This document shows positions 44,830-54,896 of a stretch of 64,000 bases of DNA, one piece after another. How positions within the stretch are numbered: the first letter of the stretch is position 1; each line of letters opens with the position of its first letter. The DNA comes from CAVZGO01 sp963774935 (lineage in GTDB: Bacteria > Chloroflexota > Anaerolineae > Anaerolineales > UBA4823): the NCBI GenBank assembly GCA_963774935.1, contig CAVZGO010000001.1, positions 310,001 through 374,000 on the forward strand. Direction: 5' to 3'. Made by a program: the position numbers and the translations under genes. Under the pieces are notes generated by a model. It ran no database searches, had not been told where the DNA came from, and was given only the letters and a program-made list of their open reading frames with translations.

Positions 44830-45624
44830 ATGGAAACAAATCCGGTAGCCACTGAAATAACAAATATTCATGATGTAAACGAAATCAAACGAAAAATGCA
44901 CTTCACCGGCAAGATAATGAAAATTACTTTGGCAGGAGCTGTGGTCGATATCGGCTTGCCAATTCCGGGAGTAGTGCACATCTCCCAAATTTCAAAAGAT
45001 CCCATTAATAGAGTTGAAGACGCCTTGCATGAAGGGCAGGAAGTTGAATTATGGGTGCGGAGGGTATTCCCAAAGAAAGACCGCATTGAACTTACCATGA
45101 TCAAGCCACTCGATATGGAATGGCGAGATCTCGATAAGGATTTAGTCCTGAAAGGCAAAGTGGTGCGCCTCGAAAAATTTGGCGTATTCGTCGATATCGG
45201 CGCAGAACGACCTGGTCTGGTTCATATCAGCGAGATGACCCACAGCTACATTAAAACACCTGGTGACCTGGTGAAAGAGGGCGATGAGGTTGATGTCAAA
45301 GTATTAGCAGTCAACCGGCAGAAGAAACAGATCAAACTGAGTATGAAAGCCCTGGAAGAACCACCGGTGAAACAGCCCAAGGTGAAAGAAGAACGCCCGG
45401 CACGCCCTGGAAAAGAGCAACCTAAATCCGTCCAGGAAGAAGAAGGCGAGAAAGAAGTAGCTGTACCCACCGCGATTGAATTCGCCTTTCGCGAAGCGAT
45501 GGAACGCTCAGGGGACAAAGCAGAAGATGTCCCAGCAAAACCGCGCAAGCCTAACAAGGGGCAGGACGAAATGGAGAAAATCCTCTCCCGCACCCTTGAA
45601 AATAAAGCTCGTACAGGCAAGTAA
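44830..45624 (+). CDS. protein with two S1 RNA-binding domains
   Basis: A 264-residue RNA-binding protein. Two S1 OB folds lie at about 22-95 (FTGKIMKITLAGAVVDIG, VHISQIS) and 105-178 (LKGKVVRLEKFGVFVDIG, VHISEMT). A charged, Lys/Glu/Pro-rich tail follows. It resembles short ribosomal S1-like proteins of Chloroflexi, which bind mRNA or ribosomes. The consensus promoter suggests strong expression, in line with a translation role. A strong terminator follows. Confidence 0.92.
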   Translation: METNPVATEITNIHDVNEIKRKMHFTGKIMKITLAGAVVDIGLPIPGVVHISQISKDPINRVEDALHEGQEVELWVRRVFPKKDRIELTMIKPLDMEWRDLDKDLVLKGKVVRLEKFGVFVDIGAERPGLVHISEMTHSYIKTPGDLVKEGDEVDVKVLAVNRQKKQIKLSMKALEEPPVKQPKVKEERPARPGKEQPKSVQEEEGEKEVAVPTAIEFAFREAMERSGDKAEDVPAKPRKPNKGQDEMEKILSRTLENKARTGK

Positions 45625-45641
45625 AGAAATTCAACGAATAA

Positions 45642-45671
45642 AAAAGAGACCCGGCAAGGTCTCTTTTTTTT
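45642..45671. terminator. strong terminator after S1 gene
   Basis: AAAAGAGACC (45642-45651) pairs with GGTCTCTTTT (45658-45667), followed by further T. It also lies at the end of the convergent radical SAM gene and can work for both. Confidence 0.85.
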
Positions 45672-47323
45672 AATCCTCGTTACTGGACGCCCAGCTCAAG
45701 TGCTGCAGTCCTGCATTCAATGCTGTCTTGAGGGTCGACCAATCCGACAGTAGCATCTTCAAGTATGTAAACATCGGCCCGGGACGAAAAGCCCATTCAC
45801 GAAAGGCACGTTTCTGCCAGTAGAGAATTCGCTCAGCCGAAAGCTCCGGGTAATCCAACACCGTGCCTTTATCCATGTCGACCTGTTCCCAGCGCGTGCC
45901 TTTACGGAACCAACCTTCGCGCACTACTTCGAAAAAGAATGGCGTGCCGGGATATGGCGCGGCTACGTGAAATAAGGCGATATCCAACGGCAGCTTCTTG
46001 GAAAAGTCAATCGTCTGTCGGATGGTTGCTTCAGTCTCGCCCGGTAACCCGATGATGAAATATCCCCAATTCATGATACCTGCATCTTTAGCCCACCGCA
46101 ATGCCCTTTCCGCCTTCTCAGGATAAGCGCCTTTTCGTGCATGTTTCAATATTTGCTCGTTACCACTTTCAATCCCCCATGAGATCAGACGACAACCTGC
46201 TTTCCCCATCAATTTGAGCATTTCTTCATCCACAAAATCCACCCGGCTGTTGCTCATCCATTTTATCTGGATATTCTCGTCAATCATGCGCTGGCAGAGT
46301 TCCACCACCTGGGCACCGACTGACCGTGAACAAGTCGGAATACATGTGCAAATTGTTAATGCCCAACTCTTTCAACCGCCACATCTCCTTCATGATCAGA
46401 TCAGGAGAACGCAACCGGGTTGTGTATTGGTAGCTGACATGTTTAATACAGTAGGTGCATCCGGCAGGGCAGCCACGGCTAGTGACAATGAAAGTAAATG
46501 GGCCCTTGATGAGTGGCATGCGGTATTTCTGCAGGGGTAGTAATTCGTGCATCGGAATCGGTAGATCATCCAGGCTGGCAATAAATGGGCGTGGAAAATT
46601 GACCATTATTTCCTGTCCTTTGCGCCAGACCAGGCCTTTTATTCCATGAAGATTGACTGATCCGTCTTCGTGGAAGGACTGCTGATAACTTGGATCATGG
46701 TTCGCAAAAATTCGTTGGATCTCAGTTGAACGCTGCACAAAGCGACCTTCCAGGTGATCCAATAGATCGCGGATGGTCAGATCAGGCTCTCCCACCAGCC
46801 CATAATCAAGTGCAGGAAACGGAAGCATTGTCTCACGCGGAATGGGTGTGATATGAGTTCCGAATGCAATCGTTACAGCGCCACGCGCTTTTGCCAGGAA
46901 ACATCCGTACATATCATTCTGCAAGGTGGGGGCAGTGAGCTGAGTGAGATAGTATTTGGGTTGGTAATAATCCAATTGCTTTTCGAATTCATCCCAGCCC
47001 ATCCGTTCGGCATTGGCGTCGATAATCTGCAGCGTATAAACCGGGTGCAGTAGAGCTGCCATTTGAGCCAGCGAAACTTGCGGCCAGACCATATTTTCAC
47101 GGGTCCGCCTGCCCACCCGGTGTTGGGTGCGAATCCATAATCCACCGTCAGGTGTTGGTGGATTTACCAATAAAATATCTACACAGTGATCAGAACGGGA
47201 TGCTTCAAACAATCCCTGGTGCACGATCTCATCGGCATTTGGAAAATTAGACATGCGCAGCGATGGTATCCGCCGCGAGCCTAGATTTTCCTTAAGCGCA
47301 ACCGGGTTATTTTCGTCAATCAT
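45670..47323 (-). pseudogene. B12-binding radical SAM protein, frameshifted
   Basis: A cobalamin-dependent radical SAM enzyme of the BchE/HpnJ-like type, about 550 residues when joined. The N-terminal B12 domain has DILLVNPPTPDGG, LAQMAALLHPVYTLQIID and FGTHITPIP. The cluster motif CPAGCTYC follows at about 255. Near 46318 the frame slips: the N-terminal part runs DLFTVSRCPGG and soon stops, while the next frame picks up VGAQVVELCQRM and continues GIESGNEQILKHARKG to the stop at 45670. One base change restores the whole, so an error is likely. It could methylate or rearrange a lipid or cofactor; substrate unknown. Confidence 0.8.
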
Positions 47324-47455
47324 GCCTAACCTCCAAAACCAATACAGATATTATTAATGAATTTTATCTAATAAATTACAGAGGGTCAACCGCCAACTCT
47401 TAAAATAAAAGATTCCACTTTTTGCCAGGCTACAACAATTGAATATAATTAGCCC

Positions 47456-48008
47456 ATGAATATGGCAATCTTTCTCGACCGGGATGGCGTCATCATCGAA
47501 AACCGGGCAAATTATGTGCGCAGTTGGGCGGACGTTGAATTTATACCTGGGGCTTTAAGTGCGCTCGCAAGGCTTAAAGACAGCTCTTACAAAATCGTGA
47601 TCATCACGAACCAGGCTGGCATCGGGCATGGCGTTTTCTCCAGAGCTGAAGTGGATGGGTTAAGCGCAACTTTCGCGTGTTATCCACAGCACGAACGGAC
47701 GGGTTGATGGAATATACGTTTGCCCACATAAACCGGAGGATGGTTGTAACTGTCGCAAACCCAAGCCGGGGATGATCCTGGATGCCGCTCAGGACTTTAA
47801 CATCGATCTCAAACAGTCAATCCTGATTGGTGACAACTTAAGTGATATACAGGCAGGTTATGCGGCAGGCGTTGGGCAGGTTGTTCTTGTTCGCACCGGA
47901 CTAGGCGTCGAATCAGCTACGAAACTGCAAACAACAGGGCTTTCAGAGGTCCGGATCTATAACGATTTAGCGCAAGCTTTGGCAGATTTGGTGAAATTCC
48001 ATGAATAA
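47456..48008 (+). pseudogene. gmhB: HAD phosphatase, GmhB type, frameshifted
   Basis: A D-glycero-manno-heptose-1,7-bisphosphate 7-phosphatase or histidinol-phosphatase-like HAD enzyme. The first frame has the nucleophile motif FLDRDGVIIENR and ITNQAGIGHG. After GLSA, near 47661-47668, the text must change frame to [19 protein letters not shown], followed by the zinc loop [18 protein letters not shown] and [13 protein letters not shown]. The joined protein of about 184 residues is the normal GmhB length. It overlaps the next gene by eight bases. Confidence 0.82.
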
Positions 48009-48681
48009 ATCCGATTTTTTCAAACCGACTGTTACCAGCCAGCTTCCACAGCGTGTATCAGCGCTGCAAGAACTGTTAAATACAGAAATCCATCAGGTCG
48101 GTGCCGATACCCTGGCTGCTCGAACCGGATGCGAGTACCACTCCGAGCCCGGGAACCAGGTAACCTTTACTCTAAATTTGTGGGCACGACCGACGAAGAT
48201 TGTTTATCCAGGATGGACAATCACGGATGCACAGACCGGGCAACTCCTGCCGATCGCCAACCAGGCGCTGCTGCTCTACTATTTCATCACGGCAGATGGT
48301 AATCAGTCTGAGCCACACTGGATTTCTTTTGCTGATCTCCCCGATGGTAGATTTTATAACCAGGCTTTCCAGGGTTATACCGGCGCGGAATTAGCTCGCG
48401 CTTTTCAGAATGATCTGGATGCTTTCAGCCAGGCTGCGAGGCTGTCAGGTGGAGAGTTGCTCCCATCCACGCAGGATATCCCCGGCGATCGAGCTTTTAT
48501 CTTCCAGGCCCTGCCGCGAGTAGCTGTTCTGGTTGCATATTGGCAGGGAGATGAAGATTTCCCGGCGTCGGCACAACTCCTATTCGAGAGAAGCGTAATG
48601 CACTACCTGCCCACTGATGTCTGTGCCATCCTGGGCAGCAGCTTAACCCATAAGTTAATCAAACAGGTTCGACAGGAATAA
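48001..48681 (+). CDS. DUF3786-domain protein
   Basis: A 226-residue protein with the DUF3786 plan: ARTGCEYHS near 41, an all-beta centre, [32 protein letters not shown], and the ending [18 protein letters not shown]. Family function is unproven; it occurs mainly in anaerobes, often near corrinoid or metal-cofactor genes. The radical SAM B12 gene two genes upstream (opposite strand) is a possible link. ATG overlaps the GmhB end by eight bases, and a GNAT gene follows. Confidence 0.85.
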   Translation: MNKSDFFKPTVTSQLPQRVSALQELLNTEIHQVGADTLAARTGCEYHSEPGNQVTFTLNLWARPTKIVYPGWTITDAQTGQLLPIANQALLLYYFITADGNQSEPHWISFADLPDGRFYNQAFQGYTGAELARAFQNDLDAFSQAARLSGGELLPSTQDIPGDRAFIFQALPRVAVLVAYWQGDEDFPASAQLLFERSVMHYLPTDVCAILGSSLTHKLIKQVRQE

Positions 48682-48690
48682 TCCATCGCC

Positions 48691-49287
48691 ATGCTAGAGA
48701 TGCCAATTCTTATCACAAAGCGTTTGCTTATCAGACCATTCGTAATGGATGATTTACTGGATGTCTACCAGCTACTTGATGTTGAGTTGAATGCCGCTGA
48801 TTTGGGCACAGACAAAATGGATAGCCTGGCAGAGCGAGCCGAATGGCTGCAATGGGCTGTTCGGAATCCTGCTCAATTAGCTAAACTCAACCAGCCGCCT
48901 TACGGAGATCGAGCAATCATCCATCGATCGGAGAATAAACTCATCGGCGCATGCGGTTATGTTCCGTGTTTAGGCTTTTTTGAACAGCTGCACGGTTTTT
49001 CAGCGCAAAGCCAACCGCCCTCAGCAAGCCATAATTCAACCGAATTTGGACTGTTCTATGCAATATCGCCAGACTACCAGCATCAAGGCTTCGCGACTGA
49101 GGCAGCTCAAGCGCTGATCGATTATGCCTTCAAGCATCTGCACCTTAAACGAATCGTTGCAGAGACTGATTACACCAACATCGGCTCGATTAGAGTGATG
49201 CAGAAGCTAGGTATGCGACTCGAGAAGAATCCCTATCCAGAACCACCATGGCTTCAGGTAGTTGGAGTCCTGGAGAACACTCAGTAG
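48691..49287 (+). CDS. GNAT-family N-acetyltransferase (RimJ/RimL-like)
   Basis: A 198-residue acetyltransferase of the RimJ/RimL group. The N-terminus ITKRLLIRPFVMDDLLDVYQLL is typical, and the acetyl-CoA loop is in PDYQHQGFATEAAQALIDYAF. Substrate could be a protein N-terminus or a small amine. It is the last gene of the GmhB-DUF3786 group, with nine bases between. Confidence 0.88.
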   Translation: MLEMPILITKRLLIRPFVMDDLLDVYQLLDVELNAADLGTDKMDSLAERAEWLQWAVRNPAQLAKLNQPPYGDRAIIHRSENKLIGACGYVPCLGFFEQLHGFSAQSQPPSASHNSTEFGLFYAISPDYQHQGFATEAAQALIDYAFKHLHLKRIVAETDYTNIGSIRVMQKLGMRLEKNPYPEPPWLQVVGVLENTQ

Positions 49288-49305
49288 TTTGCCGCGTACT
49301 TGACT

Positions 49306-51942
49306 CTACTCATCGCTGATAAATCTTTTTTGCCATTCGTAGAGCTTGGTCAGTGCTTCGATCGGCGAGAGCGTGTTTACGTCAAGGCGCTTTAACTCTT
49401 CCACTAGCGGGTTTGTTTCCGGAAAGAGCGCCAGCTGCCGGGCAGCATTTGGATTGATTTTCACTGCTCTACCAGAAGAAGCCTCTAATTGGTGCAGGAT
49501 TTCATCCGCTCGCTGCACCACCGGTCCCGGTAAGCCAGCAAGCTGCCCGACATGGATGCCATATGAGCGATCTGCCCCGCCTTCGACGATTTTATGTAAG
49601 AATACAACTCGTCCATCGGATTCGCTGACCGCTACATTATAGTTGCGCACCCCTGGAAGCAGGTCTGCCAGTTGAGTCAGCTCATGGTAATGAGTGGCAA
49701 ACAGGGTCTTTGGTCGCAGTTGTGGATGATTATGTAAGTATTCCACAACCGCCCAGGCAATTGATACGCCATCGTAAGTGCTCGTGCCGCGACCAATCTC
49801 GTCCAGAATTAGCAAGCTGCGCGGGGTTGCGTTATGCAGGATGTTGGCAGTCTCTACCATTTCCACCATGAATGTGGATTGCCCGGCATGAATTTCATCT
49901 TGTGCGCCCATGCGGGTAAAGATGCGGTCCACAACGCCGATACAAGAGATTGCGGCAGGCACGTAGCTCCCGATTTGAGCCATCAAAACAATGAGTGCTA
50001 CCTGCCGGATGAGCGTAGATTTACCTGACATATTCGGACCGGTGATGATCCTTACCCGCTCGCCTGGATCATAGATCACGTCATTGGGGACGAAACGCTC
50101 CCCCGTTAGCATTTGCTCAACAACCGGGTGCCGCCCATCGTGAATTTCCAAGACATCATCAGAAACTACATCTGGACGGCAATAAGCATTGTTAGCCGCG
50201 GTCTCAGCAAAGGACGCCAGCACATCCAGCGTTGCAAGTGCGCGGGCAGTGGATAACATCCGCCCAGAAGTCAAGGCTAATCGAGCACATAATTCGCGAA
50301 ACAACCGGTTTTCAATCTCGCGAATGCGGTCTTCGGCATTCAAAACAAGGGCTTCGTATTCTTTTAACTCAGGCGTAATATAGCGCTCGGCATTAACCAG
50401 GGTTTGCTTGCGGATGTAATCTTGCGGTGCCTGCGCGGCGTTTGCATGGGTGATCTCGAGGTAATAGCCAAAAACCTTGTTAAACCCGACCTTTAATGAT
50501 CGTATACCTGTTCGTTCGCGCTCTACACTCTCCAGGTTGGCAATCCATTCACGAGCGCCACGCGAGCGTTCCACGACTCCGTCTAATTCGGCTGAATAAC
50601 CCGGGCGGAATATGCCGACGTTTTGAAGAGTTGCAGGCGGATCATCGGCAATGGCAGCTTTCAATAACCCCAAGTCATCACTGCATAAATCAAAGCCTCC
50701 CATCAGGCGCGCCAGAGCGGGAGCCTCTTCAGGTAGACTTTCCAAAATGATCGGCAGGCGTTCGAGTGTTTGGCGCATCGCTACCAGGTCGCGAGGCTGT
50801 GCAAAACCTCCAACCACCCTACCTGATAGGCGTTCTAAATCATTCAAAGGCTTTAATGCGGCACGTAACTCAGCGCGACGCAGTCCTTCTTTGAAGAAAA
50901 GGGTCACACCATCCAGGCGTTCGGTTATGCGATTCACGTCCAACAACGGTTTACTGACCCACTGTCGAATTAATCGCTTGCCCATAGGAGTTACAGTATG
51001 ATCCAGCACTCCCAACAGCGAGCCTTTTACCGCGCCATTTCGCAGGGTTTCGGTAAGCTCCAGGTTGCGCCGGGTTGCAGCGTCGAGTACCATAAATTCA
51101 GCGAGGTTGTAGACACTCAGGTTGGTGAGAAGCCTTAATGCCCCGGATTGGGTCTCTTCCAGGTACTGCACGATCGCGCCTGCAGCTTGCATTCCCAGCT
51201 GTAACTCACGTAATCCAAAGCCATCCAAAGAGGCTGCTTTGAAATGGCGAAGAAGAGTTTCCCGGCAGGATCCGGGTTCGAATCGCCAGTCAGGCCAGCT
51301 CGTGCGGTGGCCAGGTAAACCATCCCCCAGTGAAATTGATTCCGGCAGGAGCACTTCGGCAGGCTGTAAACGCACCCATTCTGAGCGTGCCAGCGTGAGG
51401 ATATCCTCCCCCTCAAACTCAGTGACATTGAATTCGCCGGTGGTAATATCCACAAATGCCACACCAGCGCGAGTAGCCTTGCCTGGATATAGACTTTGCC
51501 TGGTATGAGATTCTCGCTGTTTACCTTTTGTATTGGTGAGTGTATCCAGAACGATGCAAGCGAGGTAGTTGTTTGAATCTCCGGGAAGCAAGCCGGGCTC
51601 CATCACGGTCCCAGGAGTTACGATGCGGGTCACCTGCCGGGGGAATAATCCTTTGATGGGCTGGTCACCGACCTGCTCACAAATTGCCACATGGTAACCG
51701 CGATCGATCAAGCGTGCCAGGTAATTTTCGGCAGCATGGTGAGGAATTCCTGCCATTGGCACTCGCATCCCTTTAGCAACATTTCGTGAGGTTAACACAA
51801 TATCCAATTCTCGCGAAGCAATTTCTGCGTCCTGGTCAAAGGTTTCATAAAAATCACCAAGACGGAAGAATAAAATTGCCTGTGGGTACTGGCGTTTGAT
51901 TTCTAAATATTGCTTTCGAATGGGAGTGATATCATCTGGCAT
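49306..51942 (-). CDS. mutS: DNA mismatch repair protein MutS
   Basis: An 878-residue mismatch-recognition ATPase. The mismatch-reading Phe and Glu are in RLGDFYETF at about 26-34. The connector, lever and clamp domains follow. The ATPase has Walker A GPNMSGKSTLIR, Walker B LLILDEIGRGTSTYDG and the FATHYHELTQL signal. The C-terminal dimerisation helix is short (YEWQKRFISDE). No mutL gene is adjacent. Length and motif order are normal and no frameshift is seen. Confidence 0.97.
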   Translation of the reverse strand: MPDDITPIRKQYLEIKRQYPQAILFFRLGDFYETFDQDAEIASRELDIVLTSRNVAKGMRVPMAGIPHHAAENYLARLIDRGYHVAICEQVGDQPIKGLFPRQVTRIVTPGTVMEPGLLPGDSNNYLACIVLDTLTNTKGKQRESHTRQSLYPGKATRAGVAFVDITTGEFNVTEFEGEDILTLARSEWVRLQPAEVLLPESISLGDGLPGHRTSWPDWRFEPGSCRETLLRHFKAASLDGFGLRELQLGMQAAGAIVQYLEETQSGALRLLTNLSVYNLAEFMVLDAATRRNLELTETLRNGAVKGSLLGVLDHTVTPMGKRLIRQWVSKPLLDVNRITERLDGVTLFFKEGLRRAELRAALKPLNDLERLSGRVVGGFAQPRDLVAMRQTLERLPIILESLPEEAPALARLMGGFDLCSDDLGLLKAAIADDPPATLQNVGIFRPGYSAELDGVVERSRGAREWIANLESVERERTGIRSLKVGFNKVFGYYLEITHANAAQAPQDYIRKQTLVNAERYITPELKEYEALVLNAEDRIREIENRLFRELCARLALTSGRMLSTARALATLDVLASFAETAANNAYCRPDVVSDDVLEIHDGRHPVVEQMLTGERFVPNDVIYDPGERVRIITGPNMSGKSTLIRQVALIVLMAQIGSYVPAAISCIGVVDRIFTRMGAQDEIHAGQSTFMVEMVETANILHNATPRSLLILDEIGRGTSTYDGVSIAWAVVEYLHNHPQLRPKTLFATHYHELTQLADLLPGVRNYNVAVSESDGRVVFLHKIVEGGADRSYGIHVGQLAGLPGPVVQRADEILHQLEASSGRAVKINPNAARQLALFPETNPLVEELKRLDVNTLSPIEALTKLYEWQKRFISDE

Positions 51943-52016
51943 AGGTCTGATTCTATATTCTGCTGGTCAAATCGACAAGGCTTGGATTAGTTCGGATAAT
52001 TCGGGCATTCTGTATA

Positions 52017-52044
52017 TTGACGGAATCAACACGTTGACTATAAT
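52017..52044 (+). promoter_or_regulatory. promoter of the sugar-type ABC ATPase gene
   Basis: TTGACG (52017-52022) and TATAAT (52039-52044) with a 16-base spacer, 44 bases before the start codon. Confidence 0.7.
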
Positions 52045-52087
52045 TAAATCACTATATTCCCGTAAAACGTGAAAGGAGAAAAAGATC

Positions 52088-53188
52088 ATGTCTAGTGTAA
52101 CATTTGACCACGTCTACAAGCGTTATGGTGATGTCATCGCGGTAAACGACCTCAACCTGGACATTGCAGACAAAGAATTTCTCGTGCTTGTAGGACCCTC
52201 TGGCTGCGGAAAGACTACCGCTTTACGCTGCCTGGCAGGACTGGAAGAAATCAGTGAAGGCGCAATTAAAATCGGCGACCAGACGGTAAACAATGTGGCT
52301 CCAAAAGATCGTGACATTGCCATGGTCTTCCAATCCTATGCGCTTTACCCGCACATGTCTGTCTATGACAACATGGCCTTTGGTCTTAAGCTGCGCAAGA
52401 CACCAAAATCAGAAATTGACCGGCGAGTAAAAGAAGCTGCGGCTGTATTAGGCATCGAAGGCTATTTGGATCGCAAACCCCGGCAGCTCTCCGGTGGTCA
52501 GCGACAACGTGTAGCTGTTGGACGTGCTATTGTGCGCGAGCCCAAGGTATTCCTGTTTGACGAACCACTCTCCAACCTCGATGCCAAACTGCGCGTTGAA
52601 ACTCGTGCCAACATTAGCAAGCTGCATCAACAGCTCGCCACTACATTTATATATGTTACTCACGACCAGGTTGAAGCCATGACCATGGCAACGCGCATCG
52701 CTGTGATCAGCCGCGGCATTCTCCAGCAGGTGGATACTCCTCAGAAGCTCTACGATTTCCCTGACAATTTGTTCGTAGCAGGCTTTATCGGCTCTCCAGC
52801 GATGAACTTCTTCCCTTCAACGATTAACAGTCAGGATGGAAAATTAATCATCGATGCTAAGTCTTTCTCCGTTCAAATTCCAGAAGAACAAAAGAGCAAA
52901 TTTGAGCCATATGCGGGTAAAAACGTCGTCTTTGGGTTGCGACCAGAAGATATCCACAACCCAGAGTTCGCCGCACCTGGCATCGTAGCTCAACCGGTCG
53001 AATCCAAGGTTGATGTTGTGGAATTGATGGGCAACGAAATATTTGTTTACCTTAATAATGGCGAACATAACTATGTTGCCCGTGTCGATCCACGCTCCCA
53101 TTACCATATGGGTGAGAAATCTAACTTTGTCTTCAACATGGCGAACATGCATGTGTTCGATTCAGAAACAGAGCTGGCGATACGTTAA
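52088..53188 (+). CDS. ABC ATPase for carbohydrate import (UgpC/MsmK type)
   Basis: A 366-residue ATPase that powers CUT1 sugar importers. Walker A is GPSGCGKTTALR, signature LSGGQRQRVAVGRAI, Walker B VFLFDEPLSNLDAKL and H-loop VTHDQVEAMTMA. The C-terminal OB/TOBE domain (GLRPEDIHNP) follows. No permease or binding-protein genes are near, so this is a shared ATPase serving several importers, as known for MsmK-like proteins. Single-gene unit with promoter and downstream hairpin. Confidence 0.95.
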   Translation: MSSVTFDHVYKRYGDVIAVNDLNLDIADKEFLVLVGPSGCGKTTALRCLAGLEEISEGAIKIGDQTVNNVAPKDRDIAMVFQSYALYPHMSVYDNMAFGLKLRKTPKSEIDRRVKEAAAVLGIEGYLDRKPRQLSGGQRQRVAVGRAIVREPKVFLFDEPLSNLDAKLRVETRANISKLHQQLATTFIYVTHDQVEAMTMATRIAVISRGILQQVDTPQKLYDFPDNLFVAGFIGSPAMNFFPSTINSQDGKLIIDAKSFSVQIPEEQKSKFEPYAGKNVVFGLRPEDIHNPEFAAPGIVAQPVESKVDVVELMGNEIFVYLNNGEHNYVARVDPRSHYHMGEKSNFVFNMANMHVFDSETELAIR

Positions 53189-53217
53189 ATCAGCGGGTAT
53201 TCCGTAACATAAAACCT

Positions 53218-53252
53218 GGCGTCTCTCTGTTTCTCCAGAGCGGGGAGACGCC
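53218..53252 (+). terminator. hairpin after ABC ATPase
   Basis: GGCGTCTC pairs with GAGACGCC, with an inner CTCTG/CAGAG stem; a short TTAACTTG tail follows. It may terminate or stabilise the message. Confidence 0.55.
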
Positions 53253-53283
53253 TTAACTTGTAAATAATGAGGATTGGAGCAAG

Positions 53284-54033
53284 ATGTATACCTTAGTACT
53301 TGTACGGCATGGTCAGAGTGACTGGAACCTGGAAAACCGCTTTACCGGTTGGACAGATGTTGGGCTTACTGAGCTTGGCAGAAAAGAAGCCCATACTGCC
53401 GGGAAACAGCTCAAGGAAAAAGGCTTTGTCTTTGATGTCGCCATCACATCGGTTCTCAAACGAGCGATCCATACTTTGTGGATCATCCAGGAAGAGATGT
53501 CATTGGAATGGATCCCGGTGACCTTCGCCTGGGAGTTGAACGAGCGACATTACGGCGCCTTGCAAGGGCTGAATAAAGCTGAAACTGCAGAAAAATTTGG
53601 CGATGCGCAGGTAAAAATCTGGCGTCGCAGCTATGATGTACCCCCACCAGCCTTAGATTGGGATGATGAGCGGCATCCTCGCTTCGACCCTCGCTATGCC
53701 GGGCTTACCAAGGAACAACTGCCAGCTTGTGAATCGCTGAAAACCACCCTGGACCGTGTGTTGCCTTACTGGCACAGTACGATTGCCCCAACGATTAAAA
53801 CCGGTAAACGGCTGATCATTTCCGCTCACGGAAATAGCCTGCGAGCTTTGGTGAAATACCTGGATAATATTTCTGACGAGGCTATCATTGAGCTGAATAT
53901 TCCAACTGGAATTCCGCTGGTGTACGAGCTGGATGATAACTTGAAGCGTATCAACAGCTACTACCTGGCTGACCCCGAAGCGGTTAAGGCTGCAGCAGAA
54001 GCTGTTGCCCGCCAGGGCATGGCAAAGAAATAA
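53284..54033 (+). CDS. gpmA: 2,3-bisphosphoglycerate-dependent phosphoglycerate mutase
   Basis: Interconverts 3- and 2-phosphoglycerate in glycolysis, 249 residues. The phospho-His motif is [23 protein letters not shown], the second catalytic part is [19 protein letters not shown], and the late His is in [15 protein letters not shown]. Full length and undamaged. Confidence 0.97.
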   Translation: MYTLVLVRHGQSDWNLENRFTGWTDVGLTELGRKEAHTAGKQLKEKGFVFDVAITSVLKRAIHTLWIIQEEMSLEWIPVTFAWELNERHYGALQGLNKAETAEKFGDAQVKIWRRSYDVPPPALDWDDERHPRFDPRYAGLTKEQLPACESLKTTLDRVLPYWHSTIAPTIKTGKRLIISAHGNSLRALVKYLDNISDEAIIELNIPTGIPLVYELDDNLKRINSYYLADPEAVKAAAEAVARQGMAKK

Positions 54034-54061
54034 CAAACCATCTCAAGGCTGTCAAACAGAT

Positions 54062-54087
54062 AAAAACCCGGTTAATGCCGGGTTTTT
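54062..54087 (+). terminator. terminator of gpmA
   Basis: AAAAACCCGG (54062-54071) pairs with CCGGGTTTTT (54078-54087), six-base loop, T-rich tail. Confidence 0.88.
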
Positions 54088-54323
54088 ATTTTCTCTTCAA
54101 GCGATTTCACCCAAATTTTCTATAAAATCTTCCCACCTCTATTGCTTTTGGTTCATTAATTTGCTATACAATAATCAGCAATCCTTTGTGATGCTCCAGA
54201 ATTGGCACGGAGGGAGTCAACCTGGAATTTATTAACTTGGTGAACTTCAAGAGTCCTGGATGAGGGGTGGATGCTGTAATGTTTACCAAGAAGAAAGCAT
54301 TTAGAATTTGGGAGGGCGACACA

Positions 54324-54890
54324 ATGAAAAGTAAAACGATTATCCTGATCAGCCTGATTGTAATCATCCTGTTTTCCAATTGGACACCCGCATCGACAGC
54401 ACAAGCAGCGACTACCAATGATGCGAATGCATCAGGCATGCTGCAACTCGTCATTAAAAACAAGGGCTCTGAGAAAGTGAAGGTTACCCTGATTGGCCCT
54501 GAAACCTACACGTTCAACGCAAATCCCGGGAAAAACTTCTACCAGGTGCAATCTGGAAAATACAAGTTCGAATATAAAGCCTGCAACGTAGATAAAAAAG
54601 GCACCATCGAAGTCAAGAAAAATGGCCAAATATTCAATATCGAGAAGTGCAAAACCAAAAATGGTAAGGGGGCTGGCGAGATAAGCGTCACTGTCAAAAA
54701 CGACACCAGCGGGTATATTCGCCTTGTGTTGACCGGACCAGCATCTTATGATTTTTCACTTAAACCCGGCTCGAACACCATCAAAGTGTTGAAGGGTAAG
54801 TACCAGTACATCGCCTACGGATGCGGGGCTACGATCAGTGGCACAGTTAAAATCCGGCGCTGGTTCGAATGGAAATTTTTCTGTTACTAA
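54324..54890 (+). CDS. secreted two-repeat protein with paired cysteines
   Basis: A 188-residue exported protein of unknown function. A signal peptide (ILISLIVIILFSNW, cleavage near AQAA) is followed by two related repeats of about 75 residues, each with GPxxYxF, a KPG or NPG turn, GKYxxxxxxC and a closing Cys 20-22 residues later (EKCKT; FFCY). The cysteine pair in each repeat probably forms a disulfide in a small beta fold. ATG 54324 is set by GGGAGGG upstream. A tandem paralogue starts six bases after the stop. Confidence 0.75.
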   Translation: MKSKTIILISLIVIILFSNWTPASTAQAATTNDANASGMLQLVIKNKGSEKVKVTLIGPETYTFNANPGKNFYQVQSGKYKFEYKACNVDKKGTIEVKKNGQIFNIEKCKTKNGKGAGEISVTVKNDTSGYIRLVLTGPASYDFSLKPGSNTIKVLKGKYQYIAYGCGATISGTVKIRRWFEWKFFCY

Positions 54891-54896
54891 ACGAGA

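Noticed and set aside
51268..51290. GGTTCGAATC resembling a tRNA T-arm
   Set aside because: It lies inside an intact mutS reading frame, with no acceptor or anticodon arms around it.
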